A stretch of 64,000 nt of DNA, from positions 22,817-86,816 of the forward strand of contig JACQOE010000045.1 of assembly GCA_016202695.1 (NCBI GenBank), read 5' to 3'. Below are positions 10,244 to 19,929 of the stretch, piece by piece. This DNA comes from Pseudomonadota bacterium (GTDB lineage: Bacteria; Pseudomonadota; Alphaproteobacteria; JACQOE01). Below the pieces are notes generated by a model. It was not told the DNA's origin, ran no database searches, and worked only from the letters and a program-made list of their open reading frames with translations. Each line of letters starts with the position of its first letter. The stretch's first letter is position 1. The translations under genes and the position numbers were made by a program.

Positions 10244-11330
10244 GTTCCTGACCCGGGCTGCCGGCGGCGGTGCCGCCGCGCTCGCCGCCTCGTCGTTTCC
10301 GAAGCCGGCGGTCGCGCAGGGAGTGCGCGAGTGGCGGATGGTCACCACTTGGCCGGAGAACTTCCCCGGCCTGGGGACCGGGGCGAACCTGCTGGCCAAG
10401 TTCATCACCGAGGGCTCGGAGGGCCGGCTCAAGGTCAAGGTGTTCGGCGCCGGCAAGATTGTTCCCGCCTTCGAGGCGATGGACGCGGTCGGCAACGGCA
10501 CCGTGGAGATGGGCCACGGCGCGCCCTACTACTGGAAGGGCAAGGCCAACGCCAGCCAGTTCCTGTCCGGCATCCCCTTCGGCTTCACCGCCCAGGAGCA
10601 GAACGCCTGGTACCAGTACGGCGGCGGCCAGCAGCTCGCCGACCGAATCTACAAGGAGCTCGGCTGCAAATTCTTCGTCAGCGGCAACACCGGCTGCCAG
10701 ATGGGCGGCTGGTTCAACAAGGAGATCAACTCGGCCGCCGACCTCAAGGGCCTGAAGATGCGCATCCCCGGCCTCGGCGGCGAGGTGGTGAAAGCGGCCG
10801 GCGGCACGCCCGTGAACCTGGCCGGCGGCGACATCGCCCCGGCGCTGCAATCGGGCGCGATCGACGCCACCGAGTGGGTGGGACCCTACAACGACCTCGC
10901 CTTCGGGTTCTATAAGAACGCCAAGTATTACTACTATCCCGGCTGGCACGAGCCCTCGGGCGTGCTCGACAACTTCGTCAACCTCAAGGCCTGGGAGAGT
11001 CTGCCCGCCGACCTCAAGGCCCTGGTCGAGGCGGCGAACGCGGCCGCGAACCTGATCGTCCTCGACGAGTTCGTCGCCCGCAACAACGACTCGCTCGAGG
11101 TGCTGCGGAGCAAGCACAACGTCCAGCTCCGGGCCTTTCCCAACGACGCCCTCAACGAGCTCGGCCGGCTGTCGGGCGAGGTGCTGATCGACCAGGCCAA
11201 GAAGGACAAGCTGAGCCAGGAGACCTTCGACAGCATCCTCGCCTTCCGCAAGACGGCGATCGCCTGGTCGAACCTGTCCGAGCGCGCCTACCTCGCCGCC
11301 CGCGCGCTGCCCTTCAAGTACGCGGGCTGA
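10230..11330 (+). CDS. dctP: TRAP transporter substrate-binding protein, DctP family
   Basis: A periplasmic solute receptor of 366 residues for a tripartite ATP-independent transporter. The N-terminus MKRREFLTRAAGGGAAAL is a twin-arginine-type signal, with likely cleavage near AVAQG. Core segments VTTWPENFPGLGTGANLLAKF, LKGLKMRIPGLGGEV, ALQSGAIDATEWVGPYND and YYPGWHEPSG match the subfamily often annotated for keto-acids, mannitol or chloroaromatics. The arginine hinge residue expected to bind a carboxylate lies in KMRIPG. It overlaps the arginyltransferase by 14 bp, preceded by GAAGGGAG. The partner permeases lie downstream on the opposite strand. Confidence 0.92.
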   Translation: MKRREFLTRAAGGGAAALAASSFPKPAVAQGVREWRMVTTWPENFPGLGTGANLLAKFITEGSEGRLKVKVFGAGKIVPAFEAMDAVGNGTVEMGHGAPYYWKGKANASQFLSGIPFGFTAQEQNAWYQYGGGQQLADRIYKELGCKFFVSGNTGCQMGGWFNKEINSAADLKGLKMRIPGLGGEVVKAAGGTPVNLAGGDIAPALQSGAIDATEWVGPYNDLAFGFYKNAKYYYYPGWHEPSGVLDNFVNLKAWESLPADLKALVEAANAAANLIVLDEFVARNNDSLEVLRSKHNVQLRAFPNDALNELGRLSGEVLIDQAKKDKLSQETFDSILAFRKTAIAWSNLSERAYLAARALPFKYAG

Positions 11331-11358
11331 GGGCGCGGTTTCCGGACTTCGCGCCCGG

Positions 11359-11392
11359 GCCGGCGGGAGCCGTTCCCGCCGGCCCCTTTCGT
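11359..11392. terminator. Shared bidirectional terminator between dctP and dctM
   Basis: A perfect 10-bp stem, GCCGGCGGGA and TCCCGCCGGC with a 5-base loop, followed on the plus strand by CCCTTTCGTTTC. It sits midway between the convergent stops of dctP and dctM, so it is probably used from both sides; the T-rich tail favours the plus direction. Confidence 0.65.
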
Positions 11393-11393
11393 T

Positions 11394-12770
11394 TCAGCCG
11401 AACAGCGCCCTCGGCAGCCAAACCGCGAGCTCGGGGAAGGCGGCGAGGATGACCAGCGCGAAGAGCTGGATGGCGACGAAGGGGGCGATGCCGCGGTAGA
11501 TGTCGAGCGTCCTCACCTCCGGCGGCGCCACTCCGCGCAGGTAGAAGAGGGCGAAACCGAATGGCGGGGTGAGGAAGCTCGTTTGCAGGTTCACCCCGAT
11601 CATCACCCCGAACCACACCGGGTCGATCTCCATCTTGAGCAGGATCGGGCCGACGATCGGCACGACGACAAAGATGATCTCGACGAAGTCGAGGAAAAAC
11701 CCCATCACGAACATGACCGCCATGACCACGAACATGGCGCTGAAGGCGCCGCCGGGGAGCGACCTCAGGGCCGCCTCGACCATCTCGTCGCCGCCGAAGC
11801 CGCGGAAGACGAGCGAGAAGACCGAGGCGCCGAGCAGGATCACGAACACCATCGAGCTGATCTGCACGGTCGCGCGCATCACCTGGCTGAGGATGGCGAG
11901 GTCGAGGCGGCGGCGCAGCGCCGCCAGCACCATCGCCCCGACCGCGCCCACCGCCGCCGACTCGGTGGGGGTGGCGACGCCGCCGAGGATCGAGCCCAGG
12001 ACGGCGATGATCAGGAACGCGGGGGGCATCAGCACCTTCACCACCCGCGCCGGAAGATCCATCACTTCGCCCGGGGCGAGTCGGATCGGCGGGCAGGTCT
12101 CGGGCCGGACGATGGCCATCAGCACCTGCCAGCCCATGTACAGCACGACCAGCATCATCCCGGGCAGGAAGGCGCCGGCGAAGAGGTCGATCACGCTCAC
12201 CGGCTCGGGCGCGAAATTGCCGAGCGCGAGCTGGGCCTGGTTGTAGGCGCCCTGGAGGATGTCGCCCAGCAGCACCAGTACGATCGAGGGCGGGATGATC
12301 TGGCCGAGCGTGCCCGAGGCACAGATCGTGCCGCAGGCAAGCTTGGGGTCATAGCCGCTCTTGAGCATGGTCGGCAGGCTGAGAAGGCCCATCGTCACCA
12401 CCGTTGCCCCGACGATCCCGGTCGAGGCCGCCATCAGCATCCCGACCGCGATCACCGACAGGCCGAGTCCGCCCCTGAGCCGGCCGAAGAGAAGCCCCAT
12501 TGTTTCCAGAAGCTGCTCGGCCACCCGCGAACGCTCCAGCATCACGCCCATGAACACGAACAGCGGCACCGCCACCAGCACCTCGTTGATCATCACCCCG
12601 AAGAAGCGCGAGGCGAGCCCGCCCATGAGCCGCAGATCGAAGGCCTCGAGCCCGGCGCCGAGGAGGGCGAAGCCGAGCGCGGTGCCGGAGAGCGCGAAGG
12701 CCACCGGGTAGCCGAGCATGAGCACCCCGCAGACGGCGACGAACATGGCCATGGCGAGGATCTCGGCCAT
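11394..12770 (-). CDS. dctM: TRAP transporter large permease, DctM family
   Basis: A 458-residue inner-membrane protein with about a dozen transmembrane segments, the large translocating subunit of a TRAP transporter. Typical stretches are VLVAVPLFVFMGVMLERS, the glycine-rich GTLGQIIPPSIVLVLLGD, LGGVATPTESAAVGAVGA and GFFLDFVEIIFVVVPIVGP. The conserved start MAEILAMAMF is at 12770, two bases after the dctQ stop codon, so translational coupling is likely. The open frame continues further upstream, but only as the shadow of dctQ. The family subclass agrees with the nearby DctP type. Confidence 0.95.
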   Translation of the reverse strand: MAEILAMAMFVAVCGVLMLGYPVAFALSGTALGFALLGAGLEAFDLRLMGGLASRFFGVMINEVLVAVPLFVFMGVMLERSRVAEQLLETMGLLFGRLRGGLGLSVIAVGMLMAASTGIVGATVVTMGLLSLPTMLKSGYDPKLACGTICASGTLGQIIPPSIVLVLLGDILQGAYNQAQLALGNFAPEPVSVIDLFAGAFLPGMMLVVLYMGWQVLMAIVRPETCPPIRLAPGEVMDLPARVVKVLMPPAFLIIAVLGSILGGVATPTESAAVGAVGAMVLAALRRRLDLAILSQVMRATVQISSMVFVILLGASVFSLVFRGFGGDEMVEAALRSLPGGAFSAMFVVMAVMFVMGFFLDFVEIIFVVVPIVGPILLKMEIDPVWFGVMIGVNLQTSFLTPPFGFALFYLRGVAPPEVRTLDIYRGIAPFVAIQLFALVILAAFPELAVWLPRALFG

Positions 12771-12772
12771 GC

Positions 12773-13330
12773 TCAGATGCCCTCGCGGGCCTGCTCCCGG
12801 ACGAACTCGGGGTGCCCGCGGAGGACGAGCACGCTCCTGAGCGCGAGCGAGAGTCCCTGGAGCGCGACCAGCAGGCAGAAGACCAGGAGCACGCTCTTGA
12901 GCAGGAACAGCCCCGGAAGCCCGCCCGCCTCGCGTGAGGTTTCGAGGCGGATCCACGACTCGCGCACATAGGGAAGCGAGACGGCCGCGGTCATGGCGAC
13001 GACCGGCAGCAGCAGGAACAGCGAGCCGAGCAGGTCCACCCACGCCTTGAAGCGCCGGCCGGCCGGCCGATAGAAGATGTCCACCCGCACGTGGCCCTCG
13101 TGCAGGAGGGTGTAGCCCGCCCCGACCATAAACACGACGCCGTGCAGCCAGACGTAGCTCTCCTGCATCCAGATGAAGCCGATCGAGAAGACGTAGCGGA
13201 GCACCACCACCAGAAAGGTGACGGCGACCATCAGGAGCGTGAGCCAAGCGACGGCGCGCCCTACCCGCTCGTTGAGCGCGTCGATGGCGCGGAGGATGCC
13301 GACGATTGGCTCCAAGGTCCGCGCTCTCAC
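12773..13330 (-). CDS. dctQ: TRAP transporter small permease, DctQ family
   Basis: A 185-residue membrane protein with four predicted helices, the small subunit that joins DctM to form the TRAP translocator. Visible features are VAWLTLLMVAVTFLVVVLRY, FIWMQESYVWLHGVVFMVGA, GHVRVDIFY and a C-terminal helix LLVFCLLVALQGLSLAL. The start is GTG at 13330. The order dctQ-dctM on the minus strand, convergent with dctP, means the binding protein is expressed from a separate promoter. That layout differs from the usual dctPQM operon. Confidence 0.92.
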   Translation of the reverse strand: MRARTLEPIVGILRAIDALNERVGRAVAWLTLLMVAVTFLVVVLRYVFSIGFIWMQESYVWLHGVVFMVGAGYTLLHEGHVRVDIFYRPAGRRFKAWVDLLGSLFLLLPVVAMTAAVSLPYVRESWIRLETSREAGGLPGLFLLKSVLLVFCLLVALQGLSLALRSVLVLRGHPEFVREQAREGI

Positions 13331-13360
13331 CCTACCCGCGCGGCTGCGCGGGGACGCCCG

Positions 13361-13981
13361 TCACTCCCGCCGCGCCAGCACGTAGCGCTCCCCCGCCTGG
13401 ACGAACGCGGCGGCGAGGGCGAGCTTGAGAAGGTCTCCGAGCAGGAACGGGAGGAGCCCGGCGGCGACCGCCTGGGCGAACGCCGCCGCGGCCGAAAGCC
13501 CCTTGCTGAGCGCCAAGAACACGCTCAGCCAGGCCAAGCCCGGGACGTAGATCAGCAGGTTGCCGATCAACAGCGCCGCGCCGGCGGCAAGCGCGCTCCG
13601 GCCCCATCCGCGCTCGAACAGCCAGCCGACCAGGACGGCGACGAAAGGATAGCTCAGCAGGTACCCGCCCGTGGGCCCGGCGAGGTAGAGCATGCCGCCG
13701 CCGCGGGCAAACACGGGAATCCCGATCGCCCCCTCGGCGAGATAGAGGAGCATGGTCGCGGCGCCGAGGCGCCAGCCGTAGGCGGCCCCGATCACCAGCA
13801 CGGCGAACGTCTGCATGGTGATCGGCACCGGCCAGAAGGGTACCTGCACCTTGGCCGAGGCCCACATCAGCAGGCTTCCCGCCACCGCCAGCACGGCGGC
13901 GCGGAGCGCGGGGCTGGCGCGCCCGGCGGGCCAGAGCGCCTGGGCCAGGGTGGCGGCGTGGGCGGAACCTGCCTCGCTCAT
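13361..13981 (-). CDS. bioY: Biotin transporter, BioY family
   Basis: The 206-residue membrane S-component for biotin uptake, working alone or with an ECF energising module. Six hydrophobic segments are present, with the family signatures VQVPFWPVPITMQTFAVL, GAATMLLYLAEGAIGIPVFA and GPTGGYLLSYPF. The genes bioM and bioN are not adjacent. It follows parC by 63 bp on the same strand and may be its own unit. No biotin-operon operator or riboswitch is visible in the short upstream gap. Confidence 0.95.
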   Translation of the reverse strand: MSEAGSAHAATLAQALWPAGRASPALRAAVLAVAGSLLMWASAKVQVPFWPVPITMQTFAVLVIGAAYGWRLGAATMLLYLAEGAIGIPVFARGGGMLYLAGPTGGYLLSYPFVAVLVGWLFERGWGRSALAAGAALLIGNLLIYVPGLAWLSVFLALSKGLSAAAAFAQAVAAGLLPFLLGDLLKLALAAAFVQAGERYVLARRE

Positions 13982-14044
13982 CGGGTGTCTCCTCTCGTCC
14001 TCGTAACTCGCGGCCGACGGCGCCTGCGCGCGCCGGCCGGAACC

Positions 14045-16267
14045 CTACACGAACTTGTTGGACCTAGGGAAGCCGCGGGGTGCGATTCGCCCCGCCTGCG
14101 CCCGCCTGCCGATCCAGGGCCCGAGCTCGGTCTCGGTGCGCGTGCGGTCCCCGCTCCGCCAGCTCAAGCCCGAGGCGAGCGCGAACACCCGGGCGTCGGC
14201 GAGTCCGCCGGCGCGGTACTTCTGCAGGATCACGCCCCGCCCTCGCGCCATCACCGGCAGATCGTCGAGGGGAAAGATCAGCAGCTTGCGGTTCTCGCCC
14301 ACCACCGCCACCGAGTCGCCCTCGACGGCGGCGCAGGCGGCGGCCTCCTCGCCAGGGGCGAGGTTGAGTGCCTGCCTGCCGGCGCGGGTCTGGGCGAGCA
14401 CCTCGTCGGCCGGGACCACGAACCCGCGCCCGGCGTCCGAGGCCACCAAGAGCCGCTCGCCCGGCCTGTAGAGGAGGAGAGCCACCACGTCGTGCTCGTT
14501 GCCGAGCTCGATCATCAGGCGTAGCGGCTCACCGTGGCCGCGCCCGCCCGGGAGCCGGTCTCCGGCGAGGGTGTAGAAGCGGCCGTTGGTGGCGAAGACG
14601 AGGAGCTTATCGGTGGTCTGGGCGTGGACCAGGAAGCGGAGCCGGTCGCCCTCCTTGAACTTGAGATCGGCGCCCGCCTCGAGATGGCCCCTGACGGTGC
14701 GGATCCAGCCCTTCTCGGAGAGGACCACGGTGATCGGCTCGCGCTCGACCATCACCTCGAGCGGCACCGCCACCTCCTTCGGCGGGGCGCCGATCAGGGT
14801 GCGCCGGCGCCCGAGCGCGGTTTTGGCCCCAAAGCGCTCGCGGACGCGCTTGATCTCCTCGGCGAGCGTGCGCCAGCGCCTGCCCTCGTCGCCGAGCAGC
14901 GCCTTCATCTCCTTCCGCTCCTGGGCGAGGGCCTTGTGCTCGCTGCGGATCTCGATCTCCTCCAGCCGGCGGAGGGCGCGGAGCCGCATGTTGAGGATCG
15001 CCTCGGCCTGGGCCTCGCTCAAACTGAAGCGGCGCCGCAAGGCCGGCTTTGGCTCGTCCTCCTCGCGGATGATGCGAATTACCGCGTCGAGATTCAGGTA
15101 GGCGACGAGATAGCCGCCCAGGACCTCGAGGCGCTCCTCGATCCGGCCCAGGCGATGGCGCGTGCGCCGGACCAGCACCTCGTGGCGGTGGTCGAGGAAA
15201 GCCTGCAACGCCTCCCTGAGCCCGACCACCCGCGGGGTGCGATCGGCGAGGAGCACGTTCATGTTGAGGGGAACGCGGACCTCGAGGTCGGACTGGCGGA
15301 AGAGGCTCTCCATCACGAGCTCGGGCTCGACGGCGCGCGACCTGGGCTCGATCACGAGACGCACGTCGGCCGCCGACTCGTCGCGCACATCGGCCAGCAT
15401 CGGCAGCTTGCGCGCCGCCAGGAGCTCGGCGATCCGTTCCACCAGGCGCGCCTTCTGCACCTGATAGGGAACCTCGAAGACGACGATCTGGTACTGGCCG
15501 TGCGTCAACTTCTCGACCCGCCAGCGGGCGCGGAGCCGGAAGCTCCCCCGCCCGGTGCGATAGGCCTCGCGGATCGACTCGGCCGGCTCGACCAGATCGC
15601 CGCCGGTCGGGAAGTCGGGCCCGCGCACAAACCCGATCAGCTTGTCGATGCCGGACTTGGGACGGGCGATCAGGTGGAGAAGTGCGTCGGCGATCTCGCC
15701 GGCGTTGTGGGGCGGGATGCTGGTCGCCATGCCGACGGCGACCCCTTGCGCGCCGTTGGCGAGCAGGTTGGGGAAGGCGGCCGGCAGCACCACCGGCTCG
15801 CGCTCGCTGCCGTCGTAGGTGGGGCGGAAGTCGACGGCGTCCTCGTCGATGCCATCGAGGAGGGCCTCGGCCACCTCGGTAAGGCGCGCCTCGGTGTAGC
15901 GCATGGCCGCCGGGTTGTCGCCGTCGATGTTGCCGAAGTTCCCCTGCCCCTCGATCAAGGGGTAGCGCACGGCGAAGTCCTGGGCCAGGCGCACCAGCGC
16001 GTCGTAGACCGCGGCGTCGCCGTGGGGGTGGAATTTGCCGATCACGTCACCCACCACGCGGGCCGACTTCTTGAAGCCCGAGCGGGGATCGAGGCGGAGC
16101 TGGCGCATGGCGTAGAGGAGCCGGCGGTGGACCGGCTTGAGGCCATCGCGGACGTCGGGCAGCGAGCGGCCCATGATCGTGGACAGCGCATAGGCGAGGT
16201 AGCGCTCGCTCAACGCCTCGCCGAGGGGTACGGGCCGGATCTCGCCCGGGGATGGAACCTTGTTCAT
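14045..16267 (-). CDS. parC: DNA topoisomerase IV subunit A
   Basis: The 740-residue catalytic subunit of topoisomerase IV, which unlinks replicated chromosomes together with ParE. The winged-helix part contains [18 protein letters not shown] and the active-site tyrosine Y124 in [10 protein letters not shown]. The C-terminal part (from about 490) carries degenerate beta-pinwheel blades of the ParC rather than GyrA type, without a clear GyrA-box. Positions equivalent to E. coli Ser80 and Glu84 are Ala85 and Asp89. The ATG overlaps the recO stop as ATGA, so parC is translationally coupled to recO-era-rnc. Confidence 0.95.
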   Translation of the reverse strand: MNKVPSPGEIRPVPLGEALSERYLAYALSTIMGRSLPDVRDGLKPVHRRLLYAMRQLRLDPRSGFKKSARVVGDVIGKFHPHGDAAVYDALVRLAQDFAVRYPLIEGQGNFGNIDGDNPAAMRYTEARLTEVAEALLDGIDEDAVDFRPTYDGSEREPVVLPAAFPNLLANGAQGVAVGMATSIPPHNAGEIADALLHLIARPKSGIDKLIGFVRGPDFPTGGDLVEPAESIREAYRTGRGSFRLRARWRVEKLTHGQYQIVVFEVPYQVQKARLVERIAELLAARKLPMLADVRDESAADVRLVIEPRSRAVEPELVMESLFRQSDLEVRVPLNMNVLLADRTPRVVGLREALQAFLDHRHEVLVRRTRHRLGRIEERLEVLGGYLVAYLNLDAVIRIIREEDEPKPALRRRFSLSEAQAEAILNMRLRALRRLEEIEIRSEHKALAQERKEMKALLGDEGRRWRTLAEEIKRVRERFGAKTALGRRRTLIGAPPKEVAVPLEVMVEREPITVVLSEKGWIRTVRGHLEAGADLKFKEGDRLRFLVHAQTTDKLLVFATNGRFYTLAGDRLPGGRGHGEPLRLMIELGNEHDVVALLLYRPGERLLVASDAGRGFVVPADEVLAQTRAGRQALNLAPGEEAAACAAVEGDSVAVVGENRKLLIFPLDDLPVMARGRGVILQKYRAGGLADARVFALASGLSWRSGDRTRTETELGPWIGRRAQAGRIAPRGFPRSNKFV

Positions 16268-17022
16268 GCCTGCTCGGAGCTAGATATAGTGGCGCTTCGC
16301 CGGAGTCGATCAATAAATCGTGTGCGGGCGGCGGGCAAGCGATGGCCCCGTCCGGTAAAGACCAGGCGCTCGAGGAAGTGCCCCGAGAGCGTGAGGCCGG
16401 CGAGGAGGTCGGCGGGCGAAGGCTCGTCCGTGGCCCCGCCCCCGCCGGCGAGGAAAGGCGGAAGGGCGAGCAGCCGGTCGCGCCAGGGGGCGCCGGCGGC
16501 GCGCGACACCGCCCGGCCGGTGCGCGGCGAGACGTAGGCGAGGTCCTCGCGGGCCCCTGTCGCGGCGCAGCGATCGAGGGCGAGCCCGTAGCCGAGCTCG
16601 GCGAGGAGCGCGAGTTCCCAGCGCACGTAGACGCCAAGCCACGGCCCCCCACCAATCGCCTTGAGGAGCCCGTGCGTCTCGTCGAACAGCCTCCCGTGGG
16701 GCTCGCGCTCGGGCAGCGCCGCCTCGGCCAGCGCCAGCGCCGCGCTCAGGCCCGCCAGCCGCAACGGGTCGCCGAGGAGGGGGGCGGCGACGGCGCGGGT
16801 CGGTTCGCAGGTGAAGCTGCCGAGGTGCTCGGCGAGCCGCGCCCGCCAGCGCGCCTGGACCAGATTTCCGGGCTGCAGGTCGCCGCGCGCCTTCCGCCCC
16901 CCGCCCCCGCGCACCAGCCCGAGGTGGCGGCCGTGGGCGCGGGTGAAGACGGCGACGATCGCCGCCCCCTCGCCGTGCGGGCGGAGCGAGAGCAGGATGC
17001 CGTCGTCGGTCCAGTCGAGCAT
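16264..17022 (-). CDS. recO: DNA repair protein RecO
   Basis: A 252-residue recombination mediator that helps load RecA with RecF and RecR on SSB-coated DNA. The N-terminal OB fold starts [19 protein letters not shown], with [15 protein letters not shown], followed by the helical domain ([18 protein letters not shown]). The C-terminal [14 protein letters not shown] is also typical of RecO. The zinc-finger cysteines of some RecO proteins are absent. It lies 3 bases after the era stop and overlaps parC by 4 bases, in the conserved rnc-era-recO order. Confidence 0.92.
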   Translation of the reverse strand: MLDWTDDGILLSLRPHGEGAAIVAVFTRAHGRHLGLVRGGGGRKARGDLQPGNLVQARWRARLAEHLGSFTCEPTRAVAAPLLGDPLRLAGLSAALALAEAALPEREPHGRLFDETHGLLKAIGGGPWLGVYVRWELALLAELGYGLALDRCAATGAREDLAYVSPRTGRAVSRAAGAPWRDRLLALPPFLAGGGGATDEPSPADLLAGLTLSGHFLERLVFTGRGHRLPAARTRFIDRLRRSATISSSEQA

Positions 17023-17025
17023 CGC

Positions 17026-17964
17026 TCAGGCGTCGAAGTCGAGGCCCAGGTCGCGGAAGCGGGCCCGGTCCTCGCCCCATCTCTCCTCGACCTTGACGTG
17101 GAGGAAGAGGTGGACCCGGCAGCCGAAGATCGCCTCCAGTTCGGCCCGCGCCGCCGTGCCGATGGCCTTGATCCGCTGCCCGCCCCGGCCGAGCACGATC
17201 GCCTTCTGCGAGGCCCGCTCGACCAGAATCATCTGCTCGATGCGGAGGCTCCCGTCGGCGCGCTCTTCCCAGCCCTCGGTCTCGACCGCGCTGGCGTAGG
17301 GCAACTCCTGGTGGAGCTGGTGGAAGACCTGCTCGCGGGTGATCTCGGCGGCAAGCACGCGGTCGGGGACGTCGGTCATCTGCTCGGGGGGATAGAGCCA
17401 GGGGCCCTCGGGGAGCGCGCCGGCGACGTGCGCCACCAGGTCCTCGACCCCGTCGCCGGTCGCGGCCGAGATCATGAAGGTGGCCGAGAACCGGCCGGCC
17501 CGGTTGATCTCGTCGGCTAGCGCGAGAAGCATCGGCCGAAGCACGAGGTCGATCTTGTTGAGGGCGAGGATCGCGGTCCGCCCGCCCGCCTTCAGGCGCT
17601 CGACCACGGCGCGCGCGTCCTCGTCGAGGCCGCGCTTGGCGTCGACCAGCAGCACCACCTGGTCGGCCTCCGCCGCCCCGGCCCACGCCGCCGCCACCAT
17701 TGCCCGGTCGAGGCGCCGGCGGGGCCGGAATATGCCGGGGGTGTCGACGAGGATGATCTGAGTCGGCCCGCGCATGCAGATGCCGAGCACGCGGGTGCGG
17801 GTCGTCTGGGGCTTCTTCGAAACGATCGAGACCTTGCCGCCGACCAGGCGGTTGACCAGCGTCGACTTGCCGGCGTTGGTCGGCCCGACGACGGCGACGA
17901 ATCCGGCGCGGGTAGGCTCGGAGGCGGGCGGGCGGGGCGCGGCCGACCCGGCCTCAGTCGTCAT
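17026..17964 (-). CDS. era: GTPase Era
   Basis: An essential Ras-like GTPase of 312 residues that binds 16S rRNA near the 3' end during 30S maturation. GTP-binding motifs are G1 GPTNAGKST (27-35), G3 DTPG (74-77) and G4 NKID (136-139). The C-terminal KH domain includes LGRGGQRIKAIGTAAR. A proline/alanine-rich extension of about 20 residues precedes the G domain. It overlaps rnc by 11 bp, the usual coupling of RNase III and Era. Confidence 0.97.
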   Translation of the reverse strand: MTTEAGSAAPRPPASEPTRAGFVAVVGPTNAGKSTLVNRLVGGKVSIVSKKPQTTRTRVLGICMRGPTQIILVDTPGIFRPRRRLDRAMVAAAWAGAAEADQVVLLVDAKRGLDEDARAVVERLKAGGRTAILALNKIDLVLRPMLLALADEINRAGRFSATFMISAATGDGVEDLVAHVAGALPEGPWLYPPEQMTDVPDRVLAAEITREQVFHQLHQELPYASAVETEGWEERADGSLRIEQMILVERASQKAIVLGRGGQRIKAIGTAARAELEAIFGCRVHLFLHVKVEERWGEDRARFRDLGLDFDA

Positions 17965-18691
17965 CCTCGTCCTCCGTGCCGGCCTCCGCCCCCTTCTCTA
18001 ATCGGCGGAGCAGCGCCCGCGCCGCCGCCTTCTCGGCCGCCCGCTTGGAGGCGCCCTTGGCGAGCGCGGGCACGACGCCGGCGAGAGCCACCTCGACGGT
18101 GAAGCGCGGCTCGTGCGGCGGCCCCTCGGCCGCGACCAGCCGGTAGGTGGGGAGCGCCAGCCCGCGCGCCTGCGCCCACTCCTGGAGGGCCGTCTTGGCG
18201 TCGCGCGGCGGCGTCGGCGCCTCGGCCAGGAGCGGGCGCCAGTGGCCGCGCACGAAGCGGGCCGCGGCCTCGAGCCCGCCGTCGAGGTAGAGGGCGCCGA
18301 TCACCGCCTCGCAGGCGTCGGCGAGGAGCGCGGGGTTGGAGCGCCCACCCGACTCCTCCTCGCCGCGCGAGAGATGGAGGAAGCGGGCGAGCCCCAGCCC
18401 GGTCGCCACCCGGGCGAGGGCCTCGCGGCGGACCAGCGCCGCGTGCCGGCGCGCGATCGCCCCCTCGCGCTCGGCCGGAAACTCCTCGAGCAGCATCTCG
18501 GCCACCACCAGCGCCAGCACCCGGTCGCCGAGGAATTCCAGGCGCTCGTAATTCTCGCCGCCGGCGGCCCGCGCCCGCGGCACGCTGGTGTGGGTGAGCG
18601 CCCGGCGCAGCAGCTCGGGGTGCCGGAAGTCGTGGCCGAAGACCGTCCGGACGTCCACCGCGGTCAGCCGCTCAGGAGTCCCGCCCGCCAC
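17954..18691 (-). CDS. rnc: Ribonuclease III
   Basis: A double-strand-specific endonuclease of 245 residues, needed for rRNA processing and mRNA turnover. The nuclease signature ERLEFLGDRVLALVVAE is at about 49-65, with the second acidic cluster in DACEAVIGALYLDGG. The C-terminal dsRNA-binding domain has ALQEWAQARGLALPTY and KGASKRAAEKAAARALL. The tail is strongly acidic (EDEDDD). It stands between lepB (18 bp before it) and era. Confidence 0.97.
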   Translation of the reverse strand: MAGGTPERLTAVDVRTVFGHDFRHPELLRRALTHTSVPRARAAGGENYERLEFLGDRVLALVVAEMLLEEFPAEREGAIARRHAALVRREALARVATGLGLARFLHLSRGEEESGGRSNPALLADACEAVIGALYLDGGLEAAARFVRGHWRPLLAEAPTPPRDAKTALQEWAQARGLALPTYRLVAAEGPPHEPRFTVEVALAGVVPALAKGASKRAAEKAAARALLRRLEKGAEAGTEDEDDD

Positions 18692-18709
18692 CGCCGCCCT
18701 CGCCCGCCG

Positions 18710-19450
18710 CTAGTCGATGCGCTGGAAGAGGCGCGTATAGCGGGTGGCGAAGGGCCACTTCCAGACCTCCCACCAGCTTGCGCTGCCGTCGGTCGAGAAG
18801 AACAGAATCTCCGCCCGGCCGACCAGGTTCTCGATCGGCACGAAGCCGACGCTGCTGAGCACCCGGCTGTCGAGCGAGTTGTCGCGGTTGTCGCCCATGG
18901 CGAAGATGTGGCCGGGCGGAACCACGTAGACCGGGGTATTGTCGAGGCTCCCCTCGTCGGTCATCTCAAGGATGCGGTGCCTGTGGCCGGCGGGCAGCGT
19001 CTCGATGAACTGGGGGATGACGGCGGCATTGCCGCCGCCTTCGCGCACCACATAGTCCCTGATCCGCTCGCGCTTCACCGGCTCGCCGTTGATGTGGAGG
19101 ATGCCGCCCCTGACCTGGATGTGGTCGCCAGGCAGACCCACCACCCTCTTGATGTAGTCGGTCTTGTTGTCGCGGGGGAGCTTGAATACGACCACGTCGC
19201 CACGCTCGGGCGGAGTATAGAGCACCCGCCCGGGGATCAGCGGCAGGCTGAAGGGCAGTGAGTGCCGGCTGTAGCCGTAGGAGAACTTGGACACGAACAG
19301 GTAGTCGCCGACCAGGAGAGTCGGGATCATGGAGCCCGAGGGGATGTTGAACGGCTCGTAGGCGAGGGTGCGGATGACCAGCGCGATCAGAATCGCGTAG
19401 ACCACCGTCTTGACGGTATCGAAAATCCCGCCGGAGTTTTTCTTGTGCAT
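18710..19450 (-). CDS. lepB: Signal peptidase I
   Basis: A membrane-bound serine protease of 246 residues that removes Sec and Tat signal peptides on the periplasmic face. One transmembrane helix near 13-29 is followed by the catalytic Ser40 in IPSGSMIPTLLVGDY and Lys101 in DYIKRVVGLPGD. Box E is GDNRDNSLDSR. The start ATG at 19450 gives the common alphaproteobacterial N-terminus with a single anchor. It lies between acpS and rnc, as in many alphaproteobacteria. Confidence 0.96.
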   Translation of the reverse strand: MHKKNSGGIFDTVKTVVYAILIALVIRTLAYEPFNIPSGSMIPTLLVGDYLFVSKFSYGYSRHSLPFSLPLIPGRVLYTPPERGDVVVFKLPRDNKTDYIKRVVGLPGDHIQVRGGILHINGEPVKRERIRDYVVREGGGNAAVIPQFIETLPAGHRHRILEMTDEGSLDNTPVYVVPPGHIFAMGDNRDNSLDSRVLSSVGFVPIENLVGRAEILFFSTDGSASWWEVWKWPFATRYTRLFQRID

Positions 19451-19504
19451 GAGGATGTGCGTCTACATCGCTGTTTTAATTGGACTTGTCTGGCGTCTGG
19501 TCGG

Positions 19505-19918
19505 CTAGGCGCCGATGCCAGACGGGGGCTCGGCGGAGATGATGACGATGGCCTGGGCAAGCGGATAGTCGTCGGTGATGGTGAGGTCGATCTGCGGCGC
19601 CATCCCCGGGGGCAGGATGGCGGCGAGGCGCGCCGCCGCGCCGCCCGTGAGGGTCATGGTCGGCTTGCCCGAGGGCAGGTTGACCACCCCCAGGTCGCGC
19701 CAGAAGACGCCCCGGCGAAGGCCGGTTCCCAGCGCCTTGGCGCAGGCCTCCTTGGCGGCGAAGCGGCGGGCGTAGCTGGCGGCGCGGTTGGCCCGGCGGT
19801 CGGACTTGCGGCGTTCGGTCGCGGTGAAGACGCGCTCGACGAAACGCTCGCCAAAGCGGTCGAGGGTGCGCTCGATGCGGCGGATGTCGATGATGTCGGA
19901 GCCGAGGCCGATGATCAC
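19505..19918 (-). CDS. acpS: Holo-[acyl-carrier-protein] synthase
   Basis: Attaches 4'-phosphopantetheine from CoA to the serine of acyl carrier protein. The 137-residue product begins [18 protein letters not shown], with the Mg-binding Asp8, and carries [16 protein letters not shown] with the second metal ligand Glu. The downstream partner is lepB, with a gap of 54 bp that contains an AT-richer stretch. It follows pdxJ by 11 bp, and pdxJ-acpS-lepB is a common alphaproteobacterial order. Confidence 0.95.
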   Translation of the reverse strand: MIIGLGSDIIDIRRIERTLDRFGERFVERVFTATERRKSDRRANRAASYARRFAAKEACAKALGTGLRRGVFWRDLGVVNLPSGKPTMTLTGGAAARLAAILPPGMAPQIDLTITDDYPLAQAIVIISAEPPSGIGA

Positions 19919-19929
19919 GACACGCTCGC

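Noticed and set aside
8627..10501. 624-residue minus-strand frame ending in the flavin reductase
   Set aside because: Only the last 170 residues match a family; the rest is an antisense shadow of the arginyltransferase and dctP.
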